DNA of 64,000 nucleotides from Providencia rettgeri (GTDB lineage: Bacteria > Pseudomonadota > Gammaproteobacteria > Enterobacterales > Enterobacteriaceae): NCBI RefSeq assembly GCF_023205015.1, contig NZ_CP096258.1, positions 2,294,001 through 2,358,000 on the forward strand. Reading direction: 5' to 3'. Below the pieces are notes generated by a model. It ran no database searches and was not told the origin of the DNA. It was given only the letters and a program-made list of their open reading frames with translations. Numbering within the stretch: position 1 is the stretch's first letter; the number at the start of each line of letters is the position of its first letter. Below, piece by piece: positions 25,271 to 34,923 of the stretch. The position numbers were made by a program, and so were the translations under genes.

Positions 25271-26185
25271 ACACCAAAACAAGACTTGATTGATACGTTT
25301 AATGAATTGGAGTCACAAATAAACCAATTCAGCCTCTTACTATTGGAGCAATCAAAACAGGTTCCATTTACCGCCCATGTATTTCAGTTACCTTCTGTTA
25401 TTAAAGGCGAGGAAAACAATGAAATAGAACAAATTTCAGTACAAACACTCGTGAGTCATGATGCAATAAGCGAAACAATAAAGTTAATTAACTTGCTATT
25501 TTTACAGAATAAACCCGAAGAAATTAGCAATAAAGCCGCTATCCGCTTACCCGGTGTGATATGTCTGCAAACTAATTTGCAGACATATCGTAACTTTAAT
25601 TCGTTAATAGCAAAGATCAATGAGTTAAAGATGCATATAAAGGCAATCGTTACACAAGTGAATGAACCTCATCGATTCGAATTTATCCGTGACAGTTTGC
25701 ATGGACTGCTGACATTAAATACCTATCGCACCCTCACCTCATTAGTTGATGTCGATACGATTAATTTTGGCTGGGCTAATAAAAAAGTTATCAATAAAGT
25801 CACAAAAGAAGCAATGCTAGACCGCTTACAAACAAGCTTAGAAAGTGGCCGCTGCCCTCTTCATTTACCCAAAGAGCACTGGCGCTTACAATTGGAAAAT
25901 GAAATTCGCTTAATTGACTCCCTACCTTACAATGCGGTTTTAAAAACTCAACGGCCTGTCAAAGTTCAGCCAATCGCTCGTGTGTGGGATAAAGAACAAC
26001 AGAAACAAACCCAGTTTGCTTGTGCAACGCCTTTATTTGTTTTTGCGCTCGAAAAAACAGTGTCAGAAATTAAAGTCGGAGAACTGCCCGATTACCATGC
26101 AGGACATATTGCTCTTCGTAATCGACCAAAAGCAAAACAGGTTGAATTATTAATTCCGCGATTAAATTTGTATATTGAACGCTAA
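25268..26185 (+). CDS. tus: Replication terminus site-binding protein Tus
   Basis: Tus binds Ter sites as a monomer and stops the DnaB helicase from one direction. The 305-residue protein fits the family throughout, including the region F-E-F-I-R-D-S-L-H-G-L-L-T-L-N-T-Y-R and the DNA-contacting C-terminal segment R-P-V-K-V-Q-P-I-A-R-V-W. No other function is plausible, since a Ter site overlaps its start codon and another lies 7 kb downstream. It is convergent with fumC across a bidirectional terminator. Confidence 0.95.
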   Translation: MTPKQDLIDTFNELESQINQFSLLLLEQSKQVPFTAHVFQLPSVIKGEENNEIEQISVQTLVSHDAISETIKLINLLFLQNKPEEISNKAAIRLPGVICLQTNLQTYRNFNSLIAKINELKMHIKAIVTQVNEPHRFEFIRDSLHGLLTLNTYRTLTSLVDVDTINFGWANKKVINKVTKEAMLDRLQTSLESGRCPLHLPKEHWRLQLENEIRLIDSLPYNAVLKTQRPVKVQPIARVWDKEQQKQTQFACATPLFVFALEKTVSEIKVGELPDYHAGHIALRNRPKAKQVELLIPRLNLYIER

Positions 26186-26220
26186 AAAAACACCCATCTG
26201 TAAAACAGTATGGGTGTTAT
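26184..26220. terminator. Bidirectional terminator, tus / fumC
   Basis: AACACCCAT (26189-26197) pairs with ATGGGTGTT (26210-26218). A further CTG/CAG pairing lies inside, and an A-run lies on the left for the minus strand. Confidence 0.75.
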
Positions 26221-26240
26221 ATGTCGCTAGTTTAGCTAGC

Positions 26241-27638
26241 TTAAGATTTCATGCTGCCAACCATATCTTCAGGACGAACCCAATCATTGAACTGTTCTTC
26301 CGTTAAATAGTTTAGTTTCAATGCAGATTCTTTCAATGTCAGCCCTTCTTTATGCGCTTTTTTAGCAATTTCTGCCGCTTTATCGTACCCAATGTGGGTA
26401 TTTAAAGCCGTTACTAACATTAATGATTCATGAAGTAATTTTTCAATGCGCTCACGATTTGGTTCAATTCCAATCGCACAGTGCTCATTAAAGCTACGCA
26501 TGCCATCCGCTAACAAGCGAACAGATTGCAGGAAGTTATCAATTAACATTGGGCGGAATACATTCAGCTCAAAATTACCTGATGCCCCACCAATGTTCAC
26601 AGCAACATCGTTACCCATCACTTGAGCACATAACATTGTCAGTGCTTCACACTGTGTTGGGTTAACTTTACCTGGCATAATTGAACTGCCTGGCTCATTT
26701 TCTGGGATAGAGATTTCACCAATACCACAACGAGGACCAGATGCTAACCACCTAACATCATTCGCAATTTTCATTAGAGAAGCAGCTAAACCTTTTAAAG
26801 CACCGTGTGCGTGTACAAGGCTATCGCAGGTTGCTAATGCTTCAAATTTGTTCGGCGCTGTAATGAATGGCTGGCCGGTTAATTCTGCGATTTTTTTCGC
26901 AACACGTACAGCATACTCTGGATGCGTATTTAAACCGGTCCCCACTGCAGTACCACCTAACGCTAATTCACACACATGAGGGACAGAATTTTCAATGTGT
27001 TTTTCACTATTCGCTAACATTGCAGCCCAACCTGAAATTTCTTGGCCAAGCGTCAGCGGAGTTGCATCTTGTAAATGGGTACGACCGATTTTAACAATAT
27101 CTTTAAATTCTTTCGCTTTTGCGTCTAATGTTTGATGCAATGTTTTCAGTTCAGGAAGAAGATGCTCGCGGATTGCGACGACCGCAGCAACGTGCATTGC
27201 CGTTGGGAAAACATCATTTGAACTTTGACTTTTATTCACATCATCATTAGGGTGAATAAGGCGATCATTACCACGTTGGCCACCGAGAATTTCGCTACCA
27301 CGGTTAGCTAAAACCTCGTTCATGTTCATGTTACTTTGCGTACCAGAACCTGTTTGCCAAATAGCGAGAGGAAATTCCGTTGGATGTTTGCCCGCTAAGA
27401 CTTCGTCAGCGGCAGCAATGATTGCATCACCGCGCTCTTTGGCTAATAATCCAAGATCCATATTGACACTAGCAGCGGCTTTTTTTGTGATAGCGAGTGC
27501 GTGAATTAACGCAACAGGCATTTTTTCTACAGATATACGGAAATGTTCTAAAGAACGCTGCGTTTGCGCGCCCCACAAGTGGTCAGCAGGTACTTCAATA
27601 GGTCCCATTGAGTCTTTTTCAATGCGAGTGGCTGCCAT
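26241..27638 (-). CDS. fumC: Fumarate hydratase class II FumC
   Basis: FumC interconverts fumarate and L-malate without an iron-sulfur cluster and works under oxidative or iron-limited conditions. The fumarase signature G-S-S-I-M-P-G-K-V-N-P is present, as are S-G-S-G-T-Q-S-N-M-N near the active site and T-H-L-Q-D-A-T-P. The ATG at 27638 is chosen because AAGGAGATAG lies just before it and the resulting 465 residues fit the family. The in-frame ATG at 27740 would add 34 non-homologous residues. It is divergent from manA, as in E. coli. Confidence 0.95.
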   Translation of the reverse strand: MAATRIEKDSMGPIEVPADHLWGAQTQRSLEHFRISVEKMPVALIHALAITKKAAASVNMDLGLLAKERGDAIIAAADEVLAGKHPTEFPLAIWQTGSGTQSNMNMNEVLANRGSEILGGQRGNDRLIHPNDDVNKSQSSNDVFPTAMHVAAVVAIREHLLPELKTLHQTLDAKAKEFKDIVKIGRTHLQDATPLTLGQEISGWAAMLANSEKHIENSVPHVCELALGGTAVGTGLNTHPEYAVRVAKKIAELTGQPFITAPNKFEALATCDSLVHAHGALKGLAASLMKIANDVRWLASGPRCGIGEISIPENEPGSSIMPGKVNPTQCEALTMLCAQVMGNDVAVNIGGASGNFELNVFRPMLIDNFLQSVRLLADGMRSFNEHCAIGIEPNRERIEKLLHESLMLVTALNTHIGYDKAAEIAKKAHKEGLTLKESALKLNYLTEEQFNDWVRPEDMVGSMKS

Positions 27639-27817
27639 TACTATCTCCTTAGGTACATACACAGAATAATTGATTTTAGAATCATCTGCTTGCAGGTAAG
27701 CAAATAACCGAGCAGTATAATGCCACAAATTGGATTTCATTTATGAGACTTGGTCGTGCTTATTGTATTGTAGTGGAAATGAAATCAGTTGATTTTTATG
27801 AAAAAGAGAATTTTGCT

Positions 27818-28993
27818 ATGCTGAAAATGATAAATAAAGTCCAAAACTATGACTGGGGCAGTAAAACGGCCCTGACTAAGTTATATGGGATTTCAAACCC
27901 CGATAACTTACCAATGGCTGAACTTTGGATGGGGGCTCATCCAAAAGCAAGCTCGGAAGTTCTCGATACGGAAAAAAATCAAAGTATTCCACTTAATGTC
28001 TTAATTGATAGCGATCCTGAAGCTTATTTAGGTCAACATGTTGCACAGACGTATCATCGTTTACCTTATTTATTCAAAGTGCTATGTGCAGCTCAACCGT
28101 TGTCTGTTCAGGTGCATCCAAACAAAACTTATGCTGAAGTTGGTTTCGCCAAAGAAAATTCAGCAGGGATCCCTTTAGATTCCCCAATACGTAATTATAA
28201 GGATGATAACCACAAACCTGAATTGATCTTCGCATTAACACCTTTTAAAGCGATGAATGCCTTTCGCCCACTCAATGAAATCGCTCAGCTTCTGGATTTT
28301 GTTTCTGCTGCCCATCCTGATATTCAGTTATTTGTTCAGGACCCCACTGAAGAAAAACTATCACGTTTATTTGCACAAATTCTTAACCTAACGGGTGAAC
28401 AAAAAGATTTAGCGCTTGGTGTATTGAAAGCTGCATTGAACAGCCGACAAGGTGAACCATGGAACTCAATAAAGCAAATGGTTAGCTTGTATCCTGAAGA
28501 TAACGGGTTATTTACCCCTCTTCTTCTTAATATCGTTGAACTAGAACCTGGTGAAGCGATGTTTTTATATGCTAGAACGCCACATGCTTATCTAGAAGGT
28601 GTCGGGTTAGAGGTTATGGCAAATTCAGATAATGTACTGCGTGCAGGGTTAACAAATAAGCATATAGATATTCCAGAGTTGATTGCGAATATTGACTTTA
28701 AGCCTACGTTTGCAAAGGATTTATTGAACACCCCCGAAAAATCTGGAAATATCTGGAAATATAATATTCCAGTAGAAGATTTCGCATTTAATATATATTC
28801 TATAGACCACTCGGAAGTTGCACTATCTAACAATAGCGCCTCGATTTTGTTCTGTATTGACGGCCAGTTAGTTTTGCATTCAGGTAATGATGAAATATGC
28901 ATTAATTCAGGTGAATCTGTTTTTTTACCGGCTTATGAGAAAAGCATAACCATTAATGGCAGTGGTAAACTAGCCCGAGTATTTAACAAATAG
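27818..28993 (+). CDS. manA: Mannose-6-phosphate isomerase ManA
   Basis: This zinc enzyme interconverts mannose-6-phosphate and fructose-6-phosphate. The ATG at 27818 gives 391 residues beginning M-L-K-M-I-N-K-V-Q-N-Y, like E. coli ManA; an upstream in-frame ATG at 27743 would add an unrelated tail. Visible motifs are Q-V-H-P-N-K with zinc ligands, A-E-L-W-M-G-A-H-P-K, and R-T-P-H-A-Y-L-E-G. It lies between fumC and ydgA as in E. coli. Confidence 0.95.
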   Translation: MLKMINKVQNYDWGSKTALTKLYGISNPDNLPMAELWMGAHPKASSEVLDTEKNQSIPLNVLIDSDPEAYLGQHVAQTYHRLPYLFKVLCAAQPLSVQVHPNKTYAEVGFAKENSAGIPLDSPIRNYKDDNHKPELIFALTPFKAMNAFRPLNEIAQLLDFVSAAHPDIQLFVQDPTEEKLSRLFAQILNLTGEQKDLALGVLKAALNSRQGEPWNSIKQMVSLYPEDNGLFTPLLLNIVELEPGEAMFLYARTPHAYLEGVGLEVMANSDNVLRAGLTNKHIDIPELIANIDFKPTFAKDLLNTPEKSGNIWKYNIPVEDFAFNIYSIDHSEVALSNNSASILFCIDGQLVLHSGNDEICINSGESVFLPAYEKSITINGSGKLARVFNK

Positions 28994-29010
28994 TGTCATA
29001 TTCTGTATTT

Positions 29011-29040
29011 AACCGTCTTCAATGTATGAAGATGGTTATT
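29011..29040 (+). terminator. Hairpin after manA
   Basis: AACCGTCTTCA (29011-29021) pairs with TGAAGATGGTT (29027-29037) with one wobble. The following sequence is only moderately T-rich. Confidence 0.5.
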
Positions 29041-29099
29041 TAAAACTTTTATAAATTTATAAGTACGGCAATAACGTACTGAAAGGATGGATGTTTATA

Positions 29100-30743
29100 A
29101 TGAAAAAGTCATTAGTCGCGGTTGGTGTTATTGTTGCTCTTGGTGCCGTGTGGACCGGAGCTTCATGGTATACAGGTTCTAAAGTAAAAGATGAACTTGA
29201 TCGAGTAATCCTCAAAACCAACGATTTTTTTGCTGTAAATGTGCCTGAGTCAGGTTTGAACTTTAAAGTCGAAAATTATGAAAAAGGCGTATTTTCATCT
29301 AAAGCAGATATTGTAATCACCTCTGCGGACTCAGTATCACCAGACGACTCTATTGTATTCAAAACGAATATTGATCATGGTCCATTCCCATTATCACAAG
29401 TTGCTAAGTTTAATTTATTACCTAAATTAGCAGCGACACAAATTGAATTAGCTAACAACGCAACAACAAAAGAGTTGTTTGAAGCGACTAAAGGCAAACC
29501 TTTTGTTCATGGTTCCGCTGTTATTGGCTATAGCAAAAGTATTGATACCAGTTTAGAGCTGATCCCTGTTGAATATCAGAAAGATGATGTTTCATTATCA
29601 TTCAGTGGTTCTAAGTTTGATGTTTCAACAACTGCGGACCTTGCTGCTGTTGATGCTACTTTAGTGACGGATAATTTAGTTATTGGTAAAAAAGATAATT
29701 CTGAATCTATGACATTAAAAGGCTTGAAATTAGTCTCTAATGTTGAAAAATCACAATATGGCTTCTATACAGGTACCCAGTCATTTGTTATTGCAGACAC
29801 AGATTTCAATATTCCTGAAACGAAATTCTCTTTTAAAGATTTCAAGATTTCCAGTGACACGTCTATTACCGGCGAAGATGCAAAAGGGAATATTTCATAT
29901 AGTATCAATGACCTAAAAGCATTAGAACAGAATTTGGGTTCGGGTGAACTGACTGTTGCTATTGAGAAATTAGATGCTAAAGCGTTAGGTAAATTCGTTG
30001 AGCAATATAACGAAGCTCTAGCGCAAGGTTTAGCTAGCGGAGATCCTACTGAAGCAACAGAGCGTTTAGCGATGGAGATGATGTCTACAACATTGCCTGA
30101 GCTAATGAAAAGCAAGCCTGTATTTACGGTTAGCCCTTTCTACTGGAAAAATGAAGCGGGCCAAAGCTCAGTTGACTTAAATATTACATTCAATAAATGG
30201 AACCAAGATGAAATGACTGCGTTAGCAATGTCTAACAAAGTTGATGAAGCTATTAAACAACTCATTACGTCTTTTGATTTCAATTTAAAACTGAATAAAC
30301 CAATGATGATCGAATCAATGACTCAAGCCATGATTTTAGATCAAGGTGTACCCGTTGATGCAGAAGCTAAAAAAGAAATGAAAGGCATGATCACCTCTGA
30401 GTTTGAAGGTGTTCAGCAAATGCTGACTTCAGATATGTTCTCTTCGCCATTTGAAGAAATGTTTATGACTGATGAAGAACGTGCTGAAAAAGCTAAGCAG
30501 AAAAAATCACCATGGATGATTGATAGTGAAAATGATTTAACTATGACTATCAAATTTGCAGGTAATGACCTGACATTCAATAATGACAAATATACCTTAG
30601 CTGAGTTCCTCACTAAGATGAAAATGATGTCTAGCCCAGAAGATGCATTAGAATATGAAGCTGTACCTGCTCCAGACGCAGAGCCAGCACCAGAAATGGA
30701 AGTTGAGCCTGAGTTAGCTCCACAAGAAGCACCAGCTAACTAA
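29100..30743 (+). CDS. ydgA: YdgA family (DUF945) protein
   Basis: This 547-residue protein starts at the ATG at 29100, beginning M-K-K-S-L-V-A-V-G-V-I-V-A-L-G. That single N-terminal hydrophobic segment is a membrane anchor or uncleaved signal, and the rest is expected in the periplasm. AAGGATGG lies 9 bases before; an ATG at 29091 is weaker. The C-terminus is acidic and rich in P-A-E repeats. DUF945 proteins have no firmly established biochemical role. It follows manA as in E. coli. Confidence 0.9.
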   Translation: MKKSLVAVGVIVALGAVWTGASWYTGSKVKDELDRVILKTNDFFAVNVPESGLNFKVENYEKGVFSSKADIVITSADSVSPDDSIVFKTNIDHGPFPLSQVAKFNLLPKLAATQIELANNATTKELFEATKGKPFVHGSAVIGYSKSIDTSLELIPVEYQKDDVSLSFSGSKFDVSTTADLAAVDATLVTDNLVIGKKDNSESMTLKGLKLVSNVEKSQYGFYTGTQSFVIADTDFNIPETKFSFKDFKISSDTSITGEDAKGNISYSINDLKALEQNLGSGELTVAIEKLDAKALGKFVEQYNEALAQGLASGDPTEATERLAMEMMSTTLPELMKSKPVFTVSPFYWKNEAGQSSVDLNITFNKWNQDEMTALAMSNKVDEAIKQLITSFDFNLKLNKPMMIESMTQAMILDQGVPVDAEAKKEMKGMITSEFEGVQQMLTSDMFSSPFEEMFMTDEERAEKAKQKKSPWMIDSENDLTMTIKFAGNDLTFNNDKYTLAEFLTKMKMMSSPEDALEYEAVPAPDAEPAPEMEVEPELAPQEAPAN

Positions 30744-30767
30744 TTTACTCAATACCATCTAGTGACG

Positions 30768-30797
30768 AAAGCCAGTTAATATTAGCTGGCTTTTTTA
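30768..30797 (+). terminator. Strong terminator after ydgA
   Basis: AGCCAG pairs with CTGGCT around a 10-base loop and is followed by a six-T run at 30791-30796. Confidence 0.8.
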
Positions 30798-30936
30798 TTA
30801 CATCATGAAATTAACGTGATTCAAATCACAATATAAATGTAATAATTGATTTCGTTTCACATTTTTCGTGATTCAAGATTGCCTTTAATGAAATAAAAGT
30901 CAAAATAAGGATAGAAAATAGATAAAGGATCATTCC

Positions 30937-31938
30937 GTGATTAATACACATTTACCTTTAACCGATTTACACCGCCACCTCGATGGCAATATCCGTCCAG
31001 AAACAATTCTCTCCTTAGCGGAGCAACACCATATTCAATTACCTGCGACAGAGATTGAAGCATTGCGCCCTCATGTTCAAATTATAGGGCAAGAAGCTGA
31101 CTTAGTGGGTTTCTTAGCAAAACTCGATTGGGGGGTTGCTGTTTTAGCAGATTTAGATGCCTGTCGCCGTGTGGCGTATGAAAATGTTGAAGATGCCTTT
31201 AATGCAGGTATCGATTACGCAGAGCTACGTTTCTCTCCATACTATATGGCCATGAAACACCAGCTACCTGTAGAAGGTGTCGTTGAAGCTATTATTGATG
31301 GCGTGCGTGCTGGATGCCAACAATTCGATATTAAAATTAATTTAATTGGTATTTTGAGCCGTACTTTTGGCCAACAAGCCTGTACCACTGAACTACAAGG
31401 TTTATTAGCACATCGGAACCATTTATGTGCCTTAGATTTAGCTGGAGATGAGCTCGGCTTCCCTGGGGAACTATTTGAGGCACATTTTATTAAGGCTAGG
31501 GATACTGGATTAAATATTACGGTGCACGCAGGTGAAGCCGCTGGAGCGAACAGTATTTGGCATGCTATCAATGTATTAGGTGCACAACGCATTGGTCATG
31601 GCGTTAAGGCAATAGAAGACCCTGCTTTAATTGAGTATTTAGTAAAGCATCAAATAGGTATGGAAAGCTGTTTAACCTCGAATATTCAAACGAGTACGGT
31701 ACCTTCCCTTGCACAACATCCGTTAAAAACCTTTTTACAACAAGGTGTAGTGGCCTCAATTAATACAGATGACCCGGCAGTTCAAGGAATTGAGTTGCGC
31801 CATGAATATGAAGTGGCTGCCCCACAAGCCGGTTTAACTGCTGCAGAGATAGAACAAGCGCAACGTAATGGTCTGAGTATGGCATTTTTATCCGATAGCG
31901 AGAAAAAAGCACTTTCACAGAAAGCCGCAACGCGTTAA
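30937..31938 (+). CDS. add: Adenosine deaminase Add
   Basis: This enzyme deaminates adenosine and deoxyadenosine to inosine and deoxyinosine in purine salvage. It is a zinc TIM-barrel enzyme with the metal ligands in L-H-R-H-L-D-G-N near the N-terminus, the catalytic glutamate in H-A-G-E, and the late motif N-T-D-D-P. Its 333 residues are a normal length. The start at 30937 is GTG, preceded by AAGGATC. In E. coli it neighbours ydgJ; here a transporter gene lies between them. Confidence 0.95.
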   Translation: MINTHLPLTDLHRHLDGNIRPETILSLAEQHHIQLPATEIEALRPHVQIIGQEADLVGFLAKLDWGVAVLADLDACRRVAYENVEDAFNAGIDYAELRFSPYYMAMKHQLPVEGVVEAIIDGVRAGCQQFDIKINLIGILSRTFGQQACTTELQGLLAHRNHLCALDLAGDELGFPGELFEAHFIKARDTGLNITVHAGEAAGANSIWHAINVLGAQRIGHGVKAIEDPALIEYLVKHQIGMESCLTSNIQTSTVPSLAQHPLKTFLQQGVVASINTDDPAVQGIELRHEYEVAAPQAGLTAAEIEQAQRNGLSMAFLSDSEKKALSQKAATR

Positions 31939-31950
31939 TTCAAATCTATT

Positions 31951-31978
31951 AAGGGCACTTGTATGAAGCGCCCTTTTA
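31951..31978 (+). terminator. Terminator after add
   Basis: AAGGGC (31951-31956) pairs with GCCCTT (31970-31975), followed by a T-rich tail. Confidence 0.65.
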
Positions 31979-32105
31979 AATTTTCAAATCACTTTCTATA
32001 TCCTGCATTTTATATTTCTACACGCACACACAGCTCTCTCGCGACTATTGAGCTTACTGAATCTTATGTATAGACACAGTAGTTAATTTAAGGACTATCA
32101 ACCCC

Positions 32106-32128
32106 CTTTAGTATGTTGTAACTAAAAT
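32106..32128 (+). other. Ter: Second Ter replication-arrest site
   Basis: The core AGTATGTTGTAACTAAA (32110-32126) is a perfect match to the Enterobacterales Ter consensus. It has the same orientation as the site at tus, 6.9 kb away. It lies in the gap between add and a convergent transporter gene and should arrest forks moving towards higher coordinates. Confidence 0.93.
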
Positions 32129-32188
32129 AGCATGGCCAATAAATAACTCTCAGAACACGAGGAGAAAATCCCCCTCGACCTTAGATAC

Positions 32189-33166
32189 TTATTTCGTCGA
32201 TAACCGCTTGGCATAGCGCTGAGCAAGTACAGCACTGACCATCAGTTGTATTTGGTGGAAAATCATCAATGGCAATAAAATAACCCCCACTGTCGCAGCA
32301 GGAAACAACACGTTCGCCATTGGAACTCCATTAGCTAAACTCTTTTTCGAGCCACAGAAAACGATAGTAATTTCATCTTCTTTGCTAAAACCTAACAGCC
32401 GTGCGGCTAACGTATTAAATACAATGACTATAAATAAAATAACGCAAGTAACCACCACTATCATTAAGAGTGAAAATGCATCTATTTTCTGCCAAATCCC
32501 TTCTACCACCGCTTCACTGAATGCCACATAAACCACTAACAATATTGAAGACCGGTCAGTCATATTAACTAATTTACGATTGCGGTTTATCCAATTGGCG
32601 ATCAGCGGCCGAGATAAATGCCCCACAATAAATGGCAGCATCAATTGCATCAGAATGGAGCCTATCGCATTAAGCGTATCCATGGCTTGGCTGCCATCAG
32701 CATCCATCAATAAGCCCACTAAGATTGGTGAAAGAAAAACACCAAGAATACTCGATGCTGATGCACTACAAATAGCTGCAGCAATATTTCCTCCCGCTAC
32801 CGATGTGAATGCAATGGCTGACTGTACAGTTGCAGGTAAAGCACATAGGTATAAAAAGCCCATATATACAGTGGGTGACATCCATTTCGGAACAATCACG
32901 GCAAGCCCTAGGCCTACGATAGGAAATATAATGAATGTACTCGCAAAAACCAAGAGATGTAGGCGCCAGTGCCCTATCCCCGCCATGATTGATTCACGAG
33001 ATAATTTAGCCCCATGCATAAAGAACAATAATGCAATTGCAGCCGTCGTTAAATATTGAAACGCCGTTTTTATATCGCCTTCACAAGGAAAAAGACTGGC
33101 TAGAATGACAACGCCAATCATGATAAGTAAAAATGGGTCTATTCTCAATTTAGCTAGCAAATTCAT
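32189..33166 (-). CDS. Bile acid:sodium symporter-like membrane protein (YfeH-like)
   Basis: This is a 325-residue protein with about ten hydrophobic segments. The segments F-F-M-H-G-A-K-L-S, C-A-L-P-A-T-V-Q-S-A-I-A-F-T and F-C-G-S-K-K-S-L-A-N-G-V-P match the SBF-like family that includes E. coli YfeH. The last two stretches form the crossed-helix ion-binding region in this fold. Natural substrates of YfeH-type proteins are unknown. It is inserted between add and ydgJ relative to E. coli and is transcribed with ydgJ, although a hairpin separates them. Confidence 0.82.
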   Translation of the reverse strand: MNLLAKLRIDPFLLIMIGVVILASLFPCEGDIKTAFQYLTTAAIALLFFMHGAKLSRESIMAGIGHWRLHLLVFASTFIIFPIVGLGLAVIVPKWMSPTVYMGFLYLCALPATVQSAIAFTSVAGGNIAAAICSASASSILGVFLSPILVGLLMDADGSQAMDTLNAIGSILMQLMLPFIVGHLSRPLIANWINRNRKLVNMTDRSSILLVVYVAFSEAVVEGIWQKIDAFSLLMIVVVTCVILFIVIVFNTLAARLLGFSKEDEITIVFCGSKKSLANGVPMANVLFPAATVGVILLPLMIFHQIQLMVSAVLAQRYAKRLSTK

Positions 33167-33179
33167 TTAGTTATCCATA

Positions 33180-33206
33180 ATAAAAGCCAGTTATATTAAC
33201 TGGCCT
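33180..33206 (-). terminator. Terminator after ydgJ (minus strand)
   Basis: GCCAGTTA (33186-33193) pairs with TAACTGGC (33197-33204). On the minus strand a TTTTATT tail follows. Confidence 0.7.
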
Positions 33207-33225
33207 TATAGTGAGTATTTAGACA

Positions 33226-34269
33226 TTAAAATATAGCTTCAATTGTCCGTTTTTCTTTTGCCGAACGTATACCTGCTTCAATAAGTTTCATAATATCTAT
33301 CGCTTCGCTCGGAGTGACTGGGTTTGGTTTACCATGGCGAATCGCATCATATATCCCTTGATAATAACCGCCATAATTACCGCGTTGGTTTGGCCACTGT
33401 TGTGTTATGAGCTCATCACCTTGTGACAGCGTCACATTACCCATGTTGGTATCAATTCCCCAATCAGCCCCTTCTGGCCGTTGGCCGCTCTTTAAGCAAT
33501 CTTCTTGGGTATCTAACCCATATTTAACATAGCTACCATTCATGCCGTGAATAACATATATCGGCGTTGGTGCAGCGGCTAATGTTGTTGCATGCAATAC
33601 CACTTTTTTATCGGCATACTGCAAAACAGCATGAAAGTAATCCACTGCCTGTGCATTAGGGCGGATCATAGCAAGATCAACGTTGATCCCTTCTGGCCGA
33701 CCAAAATATTGCAAGACTTGGTCTAACAAATGTGGTCCTAAGTCGTACCAAATACCGGCTCCGGGTATATCGGCTTCACGCCAACGCTGTCTAACTATCG
33801 GCCGGTAACGGTCAAAATGGGATTCATAGTATTTAATATCCCCTAGCTTACCTTCTTCTAAGATTTTTTTAACAGTTAAAAAACCTGAATCCCATCGACG
33901 GTTATGATAAACCGACAGTAATTTTCCAGCTTGCTCCGCTTGTTGTTTTAATTGTTCAGCTTGTGAGACATCTAACGTAAAGGGTTTATCAACAACCACA
34001 TGTTTTCCAGCTGCCAATGCCGCTTGTGCAAGGGGGAAGTGAGTATCATTAGGTGTAGGAATGACAACTAATTCGATATCTTTATCCGCAAAAACAGCTT
34101 CTGGAGATGCAGCAACATGAATATTTGGCCAATCTGCCTTAACCTTATTGGGGTCACTGCTAGAAATCGTTGTTAAATCATACCCTTCTAATATACCAAG
34201 GAAAGGTGCATGAAATGTTTTGCTTGCATAGCCATATCCGATGATCGCGACTTTAATTGGTTTAGACAT
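33226..34269 (-). CDS. ydgJ: Gfo/Idh/MocA-family oxidoreductase YdgJ
   Basis: This 347-residue protein has an N-terminal Rossmann fold (I-I-G-Y-G-Y-A-S-K-T-F-H). The family motif V-V-D-K-P-F near residue 95 contains the nucleotide-site lysine. A C-terminal beta domain starts near residue 125 with D-S-G-F-L-T. It is predicted to be a sugar or polyol dehydrogenase using NAD(P). The position beside add and ydgK equals E. coli ydgJ. The substrate is unknown. Confidence 0.9.
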   Translation of the reverse strand: MSKPIKVAIIGYGYASKTFHAPFLGILEGYDLTTISSSDPNKVKADWPNIHVAASPEAVFADKDIELVVIPTPNDTHFPLAQAALAAGKHVVVDKPFTLDVSQAEQLKQQAEQAGKLLSVYHNRRWDSGFLTVKKILEEGKLGDIKYYESHFDRYRPIVRQRWREADIPGAGIWYDLGPHLLDQVLQYFGRPEGINVDLAMIRPNAQAVDYFHAVLQYADKKVVLHATTLAAAPTPIYVIHGMNGSYVKYGLDTQEDCLKSGQRPEGADWGIDTNMGNVTLSQGDELITQQWPNQRGNYGGYYQGIYDAIRHGKPNPVTPSEAIDIMKLIEAGIRSAKEKRTIEAIF

Positions 34270-34398
34270 TTAGACCTCATACAACGATAAACACAAGTGG
34301 AGATAAAAAGTACCATCAGAAGGAATGAAATGGCAAATAAATCTATGATAGGATTGTAAATTATCCAGCGATTTTTGCCAAAATGGGTTTTATTAATT

Positions 34399-34839
34399 AT
34401 GACTTCAGTTTATGACGCTAACCGCATCACTGGCTGGCTATTAGTTCCAGCTATCTATTTGTTGTTAACTTTTCTAGCTGTTTGCAGTATGACGGTTATG
34501 TATTGCATTAAATTTTATGAGATTGTCACGACTGTTGACCATTGGACACGTTTTATTCCAGTCGCTTGGTATTTGTCATTCGCTATTGCTATTGGGATGA
34601 CTATTTTCAGTATCCATGTGCTGCAATTAATGTTTTCTCGTTCAAAACATTTCCCTCGCCGTTTTATCATTTGGCTGCTTATTTTATTATTATTGGGTAT
34701 AAAAACCTTTGCATTTTCACCTATTGATGATGAAACCGCTTTGCAAGTCTTGGCATGGCCTCTAATTGGTGCGGGTTTCTTTGTTCCTTATTTCAAGCGT
34801 TCCCAACGTGTAAAAATGACTTTCACACAAGATCGATAA
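34399..34839 (+). CDS. ydgK: YdgK family (DUF2569) membrane protein
   Basis: This 146-residue inner-membrane protein has four hydrophobic segments and the start I-T-G-W-L-L-V-P-A, matching I-G-G-W-L in E. coli YdgK. The ATG at 34399 is preferred to an upstream TTG at 34375, although no strong ribosome site is visible. It precedes rsxA as in E. coli. The function is unknown. Confidence 0.8.
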   Translation: MTSVYDANRITGWLLVPAIYLLLTFLAVCSMTVMYCIKFYEIVTTVDHWTRFIPVAWYLSFAIAIGMTIFSIHVLQLMFSRSKHFPRRFIIWLLILLLLGIKTFAFSPIDDETALQVLAWPLIGAGFFVPYFKRSQRVKMTFTQDR

Positions 34840-34923
34840 GCATCATATAAATTGCTTGATATCATAATGATAGTTTAACTGGCTACGGTCAGTTTTTGTT
34901 CTTTTTTCATTTCAGGCAATAGC

